Source of the DNA: Mesocentrotus franciscanus
Lineage: Eukaryota; Echinodermata; Echinoidea; Camarodonta; Strongylocentrotidae
Assembly (NCBI GenBank): GCA_037976565.1
Contig: CP137672.1
Location: 18,934,335-18,998,334 of the forward strand
DNA length: 64,000 nucleotides
Direction: 5' to 3'
The notes below the pieces were generated by a model that saw nothing but the letters and a program-made list of their open reading frames with translations, had not been told where the DNA came from and did not search any database. The translations under genes and the position numbers were made by a program. Of this stretch, positions 1 through 13,074 are shown in pieces. Within the stretch, counting starts at the first letter, position 1. Every line of letters begins with the position of its first letter.

Positions 1-14
1 AAGGCCCGCGATAA

Positions 15-311
15 TTAGGCACACTGACCGAATTTACACAGCACCCGGAAATGGGATAAATCCTCAAATTTCGTGTCCCGCGAATTGCGAGATTTCGCGA
101 GACTTTTGCACAGGTCAACAAACTTTATCACAGCTGCTTTGGCTTTCACTGTGCTGCTTAGCATGTCAGGGTAAGTGTATCTCCAGACTTTTCCACGGAT
201 TTTGATATGAAATTTTCCTAATTTTACCGCATCTGAGTGATTGTAAATATTCATTGAAATGTGTCCATATTTTCCTTCTTTCGTAGGAGGTATTCTGACA
301 TTACCTTGCAT
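15..311 (-). CDS. unrecognised 98-codon ORF, possible exon or repeat fragment
   Basis: An ORF of 98 codons starts at 311 and reads leftwards to a stop at 15. Its amino-acid composition is balanced, unlike the low-complexity ORFs elsewhere in the window, with a basic N-terminal half and a Lys/Ser/Asp-rich end, so it may once have coded. I recognise no domain, signal peptide or membrane segment. A possible donor (CAAG/gtaatg) lies only a few codons after the ATG. It could be an exon of a gene extending left of the window, a transposon remnant, or chance. Confidence 0.2.
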   Translation of the reverse strand: MQGNVRIPPTKEGKYGHISMNIYNHSDAVKLGKFHIKIRGKVWRYTYPDMLSSTVKAKAAVIKFVDLCKSLAKSRNSRDTKFEDLSHFRVLCKFGQCA

Positions 312-1254
312 TTAGCGTTTTCCTGACCGATATAAGCGATGTTTTTCCCCAATTGTTTGATTTTTCACAACATCAATGTTGGCAGATGTGAGAAATCGCA
401 GAGTTCGATCGATGCACGATGTATTTTATTAGCTTTTATGGCCATGAAAGTTGCACATTTTCGGTTTTAAACCGGAAGTTGTGTGACGGCCACGTTAAAA
501 TCACGAATTTTTGCCGATATGGCGCGAAAAGTGTATGTTTGGCCAACATGGCCGCACTTTCGTAGTCATCACCGACTCACCGTGACCGGTCCCATACGTT
601 GCCTTTTCTGTACCCATCCGGCATAAAAGCCATATCTGATCTGGGGCCCTCGACTTACACTAAATACATGTATAATCCCATTATTAGCAAGCTTTCTTGA
701 TAATATTATTAAGGCTAGGGTATTTTTCAATTAGTTATGCTTAATCCATTTTATTTTGACACGAATTTAACAGTCAACTGTGAGAGTTAAACACTGACTC
801 TGGAGTCTGGTCAGACTCTGATAATTATAATATAAATTATATTTAAATTTAGGGATTCTCAAACTTTGGTTCTGCCTTCTGGCTCTGGCCAACTCAAACT
901 TAATACAACCAGCCATAGAAATAAGCAGCATTTCCCTTGTGCGAGTTGTATTATGATTATGAACAAATCAGAATTAAAACAAAAAGCCAAAGTTAAACAC
1001 TTAGGCTACATTTTACAACTTGTGCACATGAGGAAAAATGAAGTGAAAACCTCATGAATCTGACACTTGTAATTTGTTTTCATTTAAAAGATAAATTTGA
1101 ATGCAAGCCAGTTTTGTCTACCATAAATGGCTAGCTACTTTGATCAGATCTTTTAAAATCCCCATACATTGAACTAAGCCATTTTATATTTCTTATCATT
1201 TGTTGTTGTTTTTCTGACAGATGCACTCAACCATCGAAACTTGCGGAACATTGA

Positions 1255-1527
1255 CAACAAGTTTTTCGAAAGACACAGACTTCACACATCAGTCTCCATT
1301 GCATTCCTGGATCAACATTTGCTGGACTCCATGCCTTTTTCGTTGAAGACTCGACAGAAGTTTTACTTCACATAGGAACTAACAAAGTTCGGAGGGGGAG
1401 TTTGGGAGCTGAGAAGGACGAGAAGGATTTTGTTCAGCTTATCCTTTCAGTAAAAGAAAAATCCTTTTCAAGTGATTACATTTTTGTATCTCTGATACTT
1501 CCAAGGTGGGATCCGAGCTTTACATGA
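1255..1527 (+). pseudogene. SGNH-hydrolase-like fragment, probably a retroelement ORF1 remnant
   Basis: An open frame without an ATG runs 90 codons between stops. It contains a CIPGSTFAGL segment and then EVLLHIGTNK, which resembles the strand plus GTND block (block III) of SGNH/GDSL esterases; the Asp of GTND is Lys here. The catalytic Ser block and the C-terminal DxxH block are not present in the open segment. Esterase domains of this type occur in ORF1 of some CR1-like retrotransposons and in invertebrate multi-copy genes. A polypyrimidine tract and CAG at 1218-1220 and a CCAAG/gtggga donor near 1505 could also make it a real exon, but I consider decay more likely. Confidence 0.4.
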
Positions 1528-2110
1528 ATGAAGCATTTATTATAATAAAAACTGATTGAACTGTCACCGTTATACAATTTAAAGATGTTTTACTCTGATA
1601 ATACTTTTATTCTCAGCGATACATTTTATGCACGTAATGGTCTAAATATACAGTACATCATGTCAAAGTCATTTTATAAATAAAATATGAATATTATAAA
1701 ATGGAAATGTTAAATGTTATTCCTAGTCCTATTTCATTTATAATTATTTATCATTAGTAGTAGTTTTAATAATGTATTTTTGTTTAACCGTTGTCTGTTT
1801 ACTTAGCTATTCAGAAGAAACCAGAGCTAGTTTCTTCTGGGTTAGTTAGCATGAATGTTGATTAAGAAATGTAAATTACACAGACATGTTAAAGATATTT
1901 TTGAGATTTGTATTTCATCCAAATATAGTACCTACACAAGGTGAACATATTAATGTAAATAGTCAAGCATTGACATATTTTGATAGGTTGACAAATTGTA
2001 AGAAAATGTAGAAATAATGGAATGGAAGCAGATCTACTGGTATGTAACATTCTCAAAGTATCAATAATAATAAAAATTGTAAACTGTAATGAAGTGTAAA
2101 GCTTATAAAT
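1528..2110. other. AT-rich stretch, nothing recognised
   Basis: No exon-like open frame, RNA gene or inverted repeat was recognised here. The stretch leads into the GATGAT minisatellite. Confidence 0.4.
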
Positions 2111-2111
2111 T

Positions 2112-2660
2112 TCAATTACAATCACGATGATGATGATTATTATGATGACGATGGTGATGGTGGTGATTATGATGGCTTTGGTGATAACGATGACAGTGAT
2201 TATGATGATGGCAATGGTGACGATGGCTATGGTGATAATGCTGACGGTGATCATGATGGCTATGGTGATAATGATGACGATGATTATGATGATGGTGATG
2301 GCGATAATCATGATGGCTATGGTGATAACGATGACGGTGATCATGATGGCTATGGTGATAATGATGACGATGATTATGATGATGGTGATGGCGATAATCA
2401 TGATGGCTATGGTGATAACGATGACGGTGATCATGATGGCAATGGTGATGGCGATGATCATGATGGCTATGGTGATAATGCCGACGGTGATTATGATGAT
2501 GGCGATAATCATGATGGCGCTTTGGTGGTGATCATGATGGTGATGTCGGTGGTGATGACGATGATGGCTAATTGGCTATGGTGATGATAATGATCGTGAT
2601 GGCGATGATGACTTTGATGATTGTGATAAATGGTGATAATGATGTTGAAGGTGAAAATTA
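2112..2660. repeat. GAT/GGT-rich minisatellite with 90-bp higher-order units
   Basis: The sequence is built from GAT, GGT, GGC and TAT trimers. The marker GACGGTGATCATGATGGC recurs with starts at 2243, 2333 and 2423, giving an exact 90-bp higher-order period; a related copy at 2483 is 60 bp on. Because the unit is a multiple of three, long open frames of Met/Ile/Val/Thr exist on both strands. These are products of the repeat and not genes. Confidence 0.9.
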
Positions 2661-5600
2661 GAATCTTATTAGTTTTATTTGTGCCTTTTCAACCCACCGC
2701 ACATTAAATTTCTATCCGATGGTCTGCATTAACACATATAAACAAAAACAGAAAATAAATTATCAGATATATATTCCGCGGGTCACTATAAAACAAAATC
2801 AAACGGAAAAGAGAATAGGGGAAAGAATTTTTTAATTATTTTATTTCCAAAAATACACATCAACCGGAGTTACATAATTGATAAAAGAACCATCAAATAA
2901 AATATTACCATCAAAGAATGCCTGGGGATAAATTACCAACATAAATTAATGTTTAAGGCTCTTCTCATTATAGTCCATGGTTTACAAATAAAAAAATAAA
3001 AACATTTCAGAACTTTTACAACTAACCGCTTGCGATACAACCATGAAATTTTTAAGCAGGGATGGGAACAATCATATTTTCATTTTTCAATCACAATACC
3101 AATACCAATCGCATCTCCCCGAAAGTTTGTATTTTCACAAATATACATTTGAGAAAGAAAATGTGTCTTCTTTGTTAAAATGATACCAAAGCCTGGCCAA
3201 AAACATCTTATATAGACACTTAAATCCTCCCCATTGTCCCCTATTCATTCTAGAGCTGGTATTCTATATTGTACTTGATTGTACTTGAGTACGTATCCGC
3301 ATCCAACTTGTACTTTCTTTACACTTCTATTATTATGAAGCGCATGAGTATCATACACAATAATAAGTATGTGGGGCAATACAAAGCCTCTACGTCCGGG
3401 GGTTACACACCCGAGAGTAATACGAGAATATATCTAATCACCGTCTATCCTCCGTGCGTGTTCATGTATAGCGCACGGACTGGTTGAACCGCACAGTACA
3501 TCGATAATCGACGCAAGGCTAGATATAACGTAGTATCCCCCGGTTGACACATGACGTCATACTCGGATGACCCACGCATATCGTTTGTGTCACCGCTATT
3601 GAATATGTTGGAATGAACATGGTGTTGAATTTACCGTGTTCCTGACCGATATAAAGAAATACAACAAAGGAAACAGTGATGGTTTGAAAGTTTGTATATT
3701 TATCATCACAATGAACCAAATTACTGTTTGATGCAGTGGCGTTTTGATATTTTTTTAATGCTGAATATCGTAAAGTTGCTATGTTTTTTGACTGTTTTAA
3801 ATGCTCTTTTAAAGCATGTTAACGTAAAAAAATATCTTGATGTTTTTAAAGATAGATTATTTGGTCTATCTTCTTCATATTGGTACATAAATAAAAAAAA
3901 ACCATAAAGAAATATTGATGCAATCGCAATTTTCATGTACCAATGTATTCTGCTTATTGTACGTTATTGCCGTACAAAGCTTGCATACGACTTGTGTAAA
4001 TACGTGCGAATTCGCGGGCGCTGCGGACTGACTGTGGAGCGCGCGATTTTGTAAGTGTAAGAGGGAGGCGGAATCTGGACTTGTGTATCGTCACGTATTG
4101 GTATAGCGTAGATCGTTGTACATGTAATTTCTTTATTCCACAGAAAGCTACTAGTATGAGGCTGTTTATTATTTTGTGGAGTATTTTGATGATAAGAAAT
4201 GAGCGCATGCGTTGATTTATTGGTACACGAGAGAACTCCTCGTCACAATCATGTGCGGTGCGCTAGCTGAAGAAATGTAACTAAACACAACCGGCTGATT
4301 GTAAGCAGAAGTTTTCAGTAGAGCGTTTTCGCTTGCTTGTGTAGTGTGGGTTTGGCTCGAATGAATCGCCCACAGAGAGGATGATGTCGGGTTCTTGCCC
4401 AAAGAGGGAGCCAAACAGACATATCAGTAATTTTGAATTCGGTTTGGGACTAACCCGACCGATGAAAAATTCAACGTTTATTTTGCTCTTTTCTCCGCAA
4501 TTACACAATTTCGTTCAAATTCCTTTAGCAAGAGGCATTAATTTGTACTGCTTAACAATCAGTGTGAATTTGAAGAGAAACTGTTTCAATGGTTTGTTTC
4601 ACCATTACCAATACTCAAGCTTATCTTTAACTTAGTTCGCGCTATCGGAATACCACCCTATAATAATAATAGTGTAAAGAGCGAAAAACGAAGTTCAAGA
4701 AAAGATTTTTGCCATTGCATTCTAGAGGGCGACATTTTAGTTTAAAATTAGACAATGGAAGGAGTCAGTATTTATAAAAATGTTTAAAGATTTATCTAAG
4801 TTATGCTTCAGTCGTTCAGTCGTCATATTATATCACTTTTTTGAGAGGTAATTATGTTTTAAATAATATATTATTTTCTATATATTTATTTCCATATTAT
4901 GTGTGAAATAGCTATTTTTAAAAGGGCTGGAGCGGCGAGATTATACTACAGCCCCACTCGTTGCAATCTGTGCGATCTTTTTGGAGACGATCGTTAAAAC
5001 AAAACAAAACTGAGTGTGAATGCACGGGCTGTGATTGTTAAAATATGCCATTCCAGCTCATCTTTTTCTTCACTGTATTAAAAGAGTAGTTGGAAAATTT
5101 CAACAACAACAATTTTTTAATTTTTTAAAGAAGAGTGTGACGTGACCATGCACCGTGACTGATGACGGACTATTATAGTATGGAGTATGGTCTCTAGTCT
5201 AGTCTCTAGTCTCTAGTCTCGAATAGATCTATGCCTACGGTATGGTAAACGAGCCTGGCCTGAATAATTTGATGATTGATGTGAATTGTGGTGGTCCGTT
5301 ATCTTAGTGAAATACTTTTCTTATTCTACCTAGGCCTAGCTCGATCCAGCTACAACTAGTACAAGCAAAGGCACTAGAAATATGTACGAAATAGAAATAA
5401 CTAAGATCAATTCAAGCGTGGCTAGCTGGCTGCTAACGTGATATTTATTACTTTTATTAGTAATATTACAATACCAAACTTGATACCAAAATTCATGCCA
5501 TACATTTACTACTGTCTTATGTCAAACTGGAAAAAGATCCCTTACTAAATCTGAAATTTTACTCAGAAAAATGAGTGTAGACTGTGTAGTACTATCATTA

Positions 5601-5838
5601 AGACTTCTAGATATTTAGATTGCTTTATTCATATTGCTCTAAACATTGATATAATAAACATCCTACATGTTTTCTGATGGAGATGCATATAACAATGCAT
5701 AGCCTAGTCTTTTTGTCATATATAAACAGTGTATATATATATGTGATAGGCACGGCAAGAGTTTTATAAAAAAAAAAATCAGGTGTGTATTTTGGTTACT
5801 GTAGTTTATAGTCATGACACTCTTGAATCTCATTTCAG
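2661..5838. other. non-coding region upstream of the zinc-finger gene
   Basis: AT-rich DNA with no convincing coding exon. The block at 3980-4080 is richer in CpG (GCGAATTCGCGGGCGC, GGAGCGCGCG) and ends in a donor-like GTAAGTG, so it could be the promoter and a non-coding first exon of the zinc-finger gene. No sequence evidence ties it to that gene, and RNA data would be needed. The ORFs of 60-85 codons here look random. Confidence 0.35.
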
Positions 5839-5852
5839 ATTAGCCAGCAGTC

Positions 5853-8118
5853 ATGGAAGCAGAGGCTACTGTGATTGAGACTCCATGTCCTCAGGAACAA
5901 GAAGAGCTGCCAAAGGCATCCTCTGAAATCCAAGATGAACAAGTTGCTGCATCCCTACAGAATGATGACAAGAAAAGACCGGACAGTGATGATGCTTCTC
6001 AGAGGACTTTGGAAAGTCTCGTTGGAGTGAAAAGTATTCCAGTGATTGTTCAAATTGGTGATGCATCAATTCAGCAAGCCACAACAGATCAAGTCGAGTC
6101 GAGGAATGGTGAACAAAGTGAAGGAACTACCTGCATTATTCAGGGTAACAATGAATTAACGGATGGAAAAAGTGCTAGTGGACATAGCTCGTCAGTTATA
6201 TCGGAGACTTTGATTGAAGCAGCGTTATCATCAGAGTCATTACCATGCCAACCAGAGCAAGATGCGCTAAAGGATAAGGGTAGTACAGTGAAATGTGCAG
6301 GATGTGGAAAGGTCTTCAGTCAGCCCTGGGCTCTTCCACAGAGAGCTAACAGGGTGGTGCTTTCTTTGTGCGATGACTGTGAGAACATTACCTCAGCCAT
6401 GTTCATTTGCATCAGTTGCGGACAAGAGTGCAGCAGTCTTGCTTCCCTGCGAGCACACAAACAGACGCACGTAGTCCCTGAGCAGCGCATCTTCGTTTGT
6501 GAAATGTGCGGTGTAGGTTTTCAGAAGCAGATTGCTCTGGAGGTGCACAAATGTGCAGGTCTTGTGAATGAAATCAGCAAGTCAGATGGAAAAGATGCCA
6601 CTTTGCAGGAGGCTGAAGTACCGCAAAGGCAAGCTCGATCAAGAAGAAAACCTAGGGTAACGCAGAAAGTGAGGGTGGAAGCCATTGTCAAAACTTTATC
6701 CAAAAGGAATCAGCAGACTGCAAGGAACGTCCCGGCAAGTAATAACGTATCTCCAAAGAAAGCGCAATCTGCAAAACGATCTACATCAGCACGAAAGCCA
6801 CAGACCAGAGGTAGGAAGAAAACAATAAGAAAAACTCCTTCAGCAGTACTTCCGACTAAAGCAACTCCGTCTCTAAAAAAGAAATTAGTAGTTAATTTTT
6901 CACCTCCATCAAGCAGGCCTAGGTCCCAGAGGAAAATCTTGAAGATACCAAAAGTGTTTGAATGTAAAGAGTGCTCTGAGTTTTTCACAGAAAGTAAAGA
7001 GTTGAGAAAACACAAGGCCATACATAAGAAAACAAAGGAAACTTTTCATTGTGAGACATGCAAGAAGGAATTCAAGTCTAAAGGTAATCTCAGTCGTCAT
7101 GAGCTTACACACTCTGAGAAACCTACAACTGTTTGTGATATTTGTGACAAGTTATTTCAGTCGATTCATACTCTGTTAACTCACAAGAAGACAGTCCATA
7201 ACGATGTGAAGCCATTTGTGTGCGACATCTGTCATAAGGATTTCAAGCAGTTAGGTAACATGAAGACACATCGACGCACTCATACTGGAGAAAAGCCTTT
7301 CGTGTGTCAGGAATGTGGGCGGGCCTTTGCTCAGATGGGAAATCTCCAGGCACACATGGTAATCCATGCTGCTTCTAAACCTCATGTCTGCGAGATGTGC
7401 GGCAAGGCTTTCTCCTATCTTCGCAGTCTGCAGAACCATGTGCGAGGCACTCACACAGGGGAGCGCCCGTTCGCATGCGGAATTTGCGGCAAGACGTTCT
7501 CCAACCCAAGCGTGCTTCGGGATCACAAACGAACGCACTCTGACAAGAGGGGCTACCTGTGTGACAAGTGCGGGAAGGGTTTCAAGAGTTACAAGAACCT
7601 GAAGCAGCATGAGAAGTTTCACTTGGACGTTCGTCCCTACAGTTGCCAGGTGTGTGGGAAGGGGTTTGTGTGGTTCAAAAGCTTTCAGCTCCACAAAAGG
7701 ACTCACACAGGGAAAAGCCCTATTCGTGCGATCAATGTGACAAGGTTTTTCCAACATCAACTCTCTCAAGAACCACAAACAGAAGCATCTCTCTGGATAC
7801 GCTGCTCCACCTCCCAAGAGTCGCTCCACTGCCAAAACCCATCCTCCTCCCATATTAGCTCCTCCTCCATCTCTCCCCCCACTCCCAAGCCAAGCAATGA
7901 TCATCCCACACCCGAGCCTCCACCAAGGGCATACCAGGGATCACATGATCAACTCCATCCACCATCATGCAGAAGTTCCTTCTTCTTCTCCTTCCTCTAC
8001 TCCTCCCATTCATCATCCAACTATCTCATCCCACTCTCAGGCTTACAGTCATGTTGTCTTTCCTCAGGCTTTCCCATCTTTTGTCACTAATCCCAGTGGA
8101 GATTTTACCATTCTATGA
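5853..8118 (+). CDS. C2H2 zinc-finger transcription factor, last finger frameshifted
   Basis: A probable nuclear DNA-binding protein. The ATG at 5853 follows an acceptor (catttcag/AT at 5838) by 14 nt, so at least one upstream non-coding exon exists and all coding sequence is in one exon. Residues 1-145 are acidic, Ser/Thr/Gln-rich and look disordered. Next come an atypical Cys pair motif near 147, two separated fingers near 184-235, a basic Arg/Lys/Ser/Pro linker near 250-365 (nuclear-localisation-like), and nine complete tandem fingers at 369-618 with HTGEKPF-type linkers. The raw frame then leaves the finger pattern and stops at 8090. Two missing single bases, in the G run at 7710-7712 and the T run at 7746-7750, account for this: other frames continue with a tenth finger and a Pro/His/Ser-rich tail ending at 8118. 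The orthologue is not identifiable from fingers alone. Confidence 0.85.
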
Positions 8119-11100
8119 TATGTTTGTTCAATGCAATAATTAGTATGCACATGGTTGGAACTAAGTTTTATTTAGTTTTGATGACATGTTGATTTACTGA
8201 TAAGATTTCTGATTATTATTATCAATTCAAAGAGTATTAGTAAGTGTGGTGCTGTTCACATTTTAAAACACAGATAAATTCTTGTTAACACCAGATGTGG
8301 TAGCAGTTTCTCTGCTTCAATTTGTGTATGTTATAACACAAAGATAAGTGAGTACATGTACACAGGGCCTGATACTAACAGGTGCCCGGGCCACATGAGA
8401 GCCCAAAATCTAAGTCTGGAACTCCAAAATTTCAAGATTTTTACATCTATAGGGCTTATACATTTAAGCTTTACAATTATGAATCTAGAGTTTCTAGACC
8501 CCTTTAAAAAAGAAAAGTTCATGTGGAGCCCTGATGTATGTGTTGGACATTCGTTGCACGCAGCTACATGTACATGTAATTTTAAAGAAAACGTTTTTAT
8601 CCCTACTTGCCATGCAATTAGTACACAAAAAATGCAGTTTATAACAACATATGATGTATGTGGATGAGATCAGAGATTTAAAGATAAAGTTAAGTTCTGG
8701 TCATGCGATTGCATTGTGAAAGAAACTGTGTGGAATTGATCAGGAAAGGTTGATCATCTAGCATACAAGTATCGGTGTGAACTGCAAGGTTCTGGAATCA
8801 TCAAAATGATAAGAAATTTGGCCCAGTCTTGGTAAAGTTACAAGCACTGTACACAGAAAGATGTATATGGGACTACACGAACATGTGGCGTAAAAATCTG
8901 TCCCGACTTTGATGCTGTTACATGCCATATTTAGAGTATTAAGGCATTTGAAGAGTCATGCTTTTCAGGGAACATTTTTTATGTGATGTTCTTCCACACT
9001 TGCTTTATAACAATGATTACCCTCACAAATTATTTTTCACCTCTTCCCAGAACTCAACCTTCTCTTTAGGTGAGTACTCTTTGGTGCTTCTGTTCCATGG
9101 AGCTACTTTTTTTTTTGCCTCACTTGCCACTTATTAGTTACAAAATGGTTTTTGTTTTGCCAATTTTTTTCTTTTTTTCTAACTGTGTTTTAATCACTTC
9201 ACTACAATAGATGAATAGTTATGAAATAGGCTTTATTGTTTAGTAATAGGCTGATTGCTGATATCAGAATTATATTTTTAAAGACTTTTCCACAGGAACT
9301 TATTCCTTTGAGCAGCCTAGAATATAGATTTATTTTGGAGGTCTTATATTTTTAGCTTAAGGACATGGTTGATCATGTTCAGTAATTTTTATTACAACTA
9401 ATTGACACAATATTGGTCCTGTTTTGTTGTATTTAATATTGTGTGTTTGTAACAAGCTTTTATTTCAATAATTGTGGCTTATTTCTTTGCAACTCATCAC
9501 ATGATGTAAAGTCTGCAATATGCACCTTGTGACAATAATGATTACAATTATGGTCATATCAATTGATTAATTCATTTAAATGAATATGATGAATCAATGC
9601 TATGGGTTTTTATTTCTTTTATTTGTTTAGAATGGTCCTTGACCAAATTTAGGTTTTCTGTGAACAGTGAGATCCTGTCTTATGATTATATTTTATATTG
9701 ATGGAATTGCCTGAATGTAGTTTATGAATATATCCAATTCATAGTATGTTTGGTCATCTCAGCAACAGTGCTAAAAGTGCTACATAAACACAACCTAAAA
9801 AGGTAACATGTTGAAATAGAAGACATTAAATTGCAACTTTAGGTATTTCCCAGGTTGATTTTTAGATTACAATTATTGAATGATGAAACTGAATGAATGA
9901 ATGAAAGTTTGTTGTGAATTTTTTTTCTTTGTTAAAGAGTCACAATGTGCAGTCATTTATTTATGATATTTTTAATTCACTACATGAAATCCTCTGTTGA
10001 GAGCCAATGTGGCTTTAATTTTGTTTGATTAACAATATTTTGTTCCTCAGTGGAAGAAAAAAAGGGCTACAATATCTTGTTGTTGTTGTTGGTTGTATTT
10101 TTGGCTTTCAGTCAAATTTGACTATTTACGCCTAGTCTGGTTCTTTAGGTTAATCAGTCGAGGTAGCTGAGTCGTAATAGTTCCTAGCTTGGAAACTCTG
10201 TGCACCTGTGCTTCGCTGGTCCACTGTTGGGGGATGTATCATCCCGACCAATCCTGCTACATACATTGAGCAGGCTTATCAAGCCTTCGGATCTAGGCCA
10301 CAGTGTGGCCACTCAGATGTACTGCTACAAATGTATAGCATGAGGTCACTTGAGTTTCCTTGTTTGTGCAATTATGACAATTTCATTTCCCTTTCATACC
10401 ATCAATGGTACAAAAAATCACAGAAATCTTAGAGAGAAAATAGAAGGTGATGAATAAAATGGGCGAAATAATTGAAGATACCTTTGTAATACAATGGAGT
10501 ATTACTTATCAGGTTTCTGTTGTTGTAGTTTTGAAATGTTCAGCAAATAATGAAATCGGAAGAAAACTTTTCTTTTGTGCAAATTGTGCTGTATTAGAGA
10601 ATTTACATATAAAAAATTACATTTCATTGACGGTTGAAGAACTGAAAGTCTATTTCTTGTGGCTTAATGCAGTTTGCCTTCTAATTAATTTATTAGATTA
10701 TTTTGGATTCTGTTAACTCCATGATTATATCAATTAGTAATAGTATATTGATGTATAGGGATGTTTCGTTTAGAATTGTTGTTTTTAATTGACATAGTAT
10801 TAGACTATTAGTGTTTCTACAATGTAACTGCTGTATTACATGTAAATGTAGGTTAATTGTCCATATTATCAAGCCAAACTTTTTTTATTTATTTAATATA
10901 TTAGATTTTCAGGTTTCAGTGAACTGTTTGTTGAATAGGAGAAAATATATTACTTTTCTGTTCTGAATACTGACAATGAGAGAAGAGCATGGTCATGCAT
11001 TCTAACATATTTTGCAATATTTTGCATTTCCTCTGTATTCTGAATATTTCTCTAGTTCTACTTTAAATGGGTTTATTGGTTTTTATTGTGAATAAAGTAC

Positions 11101-12582
11101 TGTAACCTAAGACTGTAAAAGTATTATTTGTATCAAATGTTAGGCTGAATGATATGTTGTTATGAGGATTATTGTGAATGTTACCTAAAGCCATATTATT
11201 TGTTTGTATTAAATGAAATGTGGCTGCAGCACTAGTAAATCTTGCACTAACAAAATAGCTTATGAACAACAAAATGTGGAGTATAAAACTTTACAAAGAA
11301 AGAGCAAAATACATTTTCTAGTCCCATCTTTTGATATATCATTATACTGACTCGGTGCATCCCCGAAACAAAAATTTTAAATTTCAATTTGACCAAACTT
11401 CGTATTTTGTGGATTTAATTTGTAGTTAGCCCAAAAAGTCAAATATTAGGTTATCTAATTATATTTTAATGGCATTAATCACCAAATGCCTGCGGATGGT
11501 CCCCACCTAGCTTTTAAGCCCTAATTTGTTTTAATGGTATGTAAAACCTTAATTTTTGCTAGTTTGAGTTAAAATATTAGCAATTTCCATCATAAGAGAA
11601 TCACATTTGTATTACTGAAGGGACATTTGTCATCATTTTTTGTGAAAATCTAGGAATATATGCTCCTGGTGATGGGTTTGAAAAAGAAACAATCATTGTT
11701 TACTTCCTTTTATACCCCATCAGGAGCATGGCAATGATATTTGATAAAAGAAGTGTATTTCAATATTATCTGTTTATCAGTTCAATCAATCAAACTATTT
11801 ATTTCATTATAAACTTGTGTTTGCTATAATTTCTTGTGATGTATGTATTCTTTCTGTAATATTTCCCTTTTTTTAATCATGTTGTAGAAGTAACTTCTAA
11901 AAAGCATGTTGGGTGAAGGAGGCTTTCAGTAAAGTGGTTTTGTGTAGTACTAGTAAGTAAATGATGATTGATATGTATTTCTTTTTTAGACTGTCATTGA
12001 ATATTTGTGTACATACAATATATTGCACATATTGCAGTTGATATTTTACAAGTATTTTGACTGTCAAAGTCATTTTATTGTTTCTCAAATGATGTTCCCA
12101 CTCATTTTAACACAAATGTGTGTATACATTGTATTTTCCTTTCATAAGTGATTATTTAATTGACAATTCACAAATACTTATGAAGTATGTTTTTCACTCA
12201 TTGTTGTTTAAATTTATCTTTTTATTTTGTATTCATGTCTGCTCATCTCATACATTTTGTATAAACTTGCCTTTTATGTCAGTGGCTGTATTTCATAACT
12301 GAATCATGTGAAGTGAAATGTGACTATCATTTAAGAATATTCAAGTGTATTTGAAGAAAAAAAATAAAGCAAGTGATAAGCAACTCATGAAACTCATAAA
12401 TTCTGTTGTTTGTGTTCCATTATGTCTTTTGTTTTCCTCAGTACCCTAATATACCTCAAAAAAGAATACCAATTGAAATACTTGGAAAGATATAATGTGA
12501 GAAAATTTCATTTATTTTTATTTTGTATAATCGAAGATAAACAAAAAGTAATAAAATAGCTTACCTGCACGTTAGTATAATG
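8119..12582 (+). other. long 3' UTR and intergenic DNA after the zinc-finger gene
   Basis: No coding exon was recognised. Candidate polyadenylation signals on the + strand are AATAAA at 11091-11096 and at 12363-12368; the first suits a 3' UTR of about 3 kb. A transposon fragment lies at 8677-8895. The remainder is AT-rich with scattered homopolymers. Confidence 0.4.
8677..8895 (+). mobile_element. truncated copy of the element at 60465-60863
   Basis: Starts with TTTAAAGATAAAG and continues with TCATGCGATTGCATTGTGAA and further blocks (GGTTGATCATCTAGCATA; GGAATCATCAAAATGATAA; AAGTTACAAGCACTGTACAC). The same blocks, in the same order, are on the minus strand of 60465-60863. The second terminal repeat seen in that copy is missing here, so this copy is truncated. 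Confidence 0.75.
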
Positions 12583-12887
12583 TAAGGCCAAATGACAAAA
12601 ATAACGTGTTTCTCGTCCGGACTTTTTAAAAAAAGGAGGAGGCAGGGCATTACTGTTTACTATTTTGCTATTTTTTGCTATTTTTTCCAAGATGGCAGCC
12701 ATGCTAATTATAGCTGGCCAAGCCTATTTATTCACAGATATTGTGCTATGTGAGTATACTGATGCAATGTATGACAAAACAAATGATTTGTATCACTTTA
12801 GAAACTTTTTTTCTTCTGAAAAGTAAATAGTAAAAAAAAAGGAGGCGGGCAGGGACGAGAAACACTTCATTTTTGTTATTTGGCCTA
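12583..12887. mobile_element. MITE-like element with terminal inverted repeats, TA flanks
   Basis: The left end TAAGGCCAAATGACAAAAAT continues to TGTTTCTCGTCC. The right end GGACGAGAAACA continues to TTGTTATTTGGCCTA, giving imperfect inverted ends of about 35 bp. TA flanks both ends, as for Tc1/mariner-type or other TA-targeting transposons. There is no coding capacity, so it is non-autonomous. Inside, a purine tract (AAAAAAAGGAGG) is repeated in direct orientation. Confidence 0.75.
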
Positions 12888-13031
12888 AAAAATATTTATG
12901 TGACTTATTTCATCATGCAAATTATTCAGGATCAATTTACTTTTGCCAGTTATTTGGTAATTTTTCTTGATATTCTTTGTACTTTTTTTTAATCTAATGA
13001 ATTTTGTCCTGTTTTCTGATATCATAGTGCA

Positions 13032-13032
13032 T

Positions 13033-13073
<41 letters not shown>
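13032..13073. repeat. (CT)n microsatellite
   Basis: About 20 CT repeats, followed at about 13090-13110 by a T run and a G run. The Leu/Ser and Arg/Glu open frames across it come from the repeat. Confidence 0.9.

Positions 13074-13074
<1 letters not shown>

Noticed and set aside
1889..2531. Long ORFs on both strands (207 and 134 codons) over the GATGAT region
   Set aside because: They consist almost only of Ile/Thr/Met/Val codons produced by a trimer repeat whose unit is a multiple of three.
7251..7904. 217-codon minus-strand ORF opposite the zinc-finger gene
   Set aside because: It is the shadow of the finger repeats in the antisense frame; the plus strand has clear C2H2 motifs.
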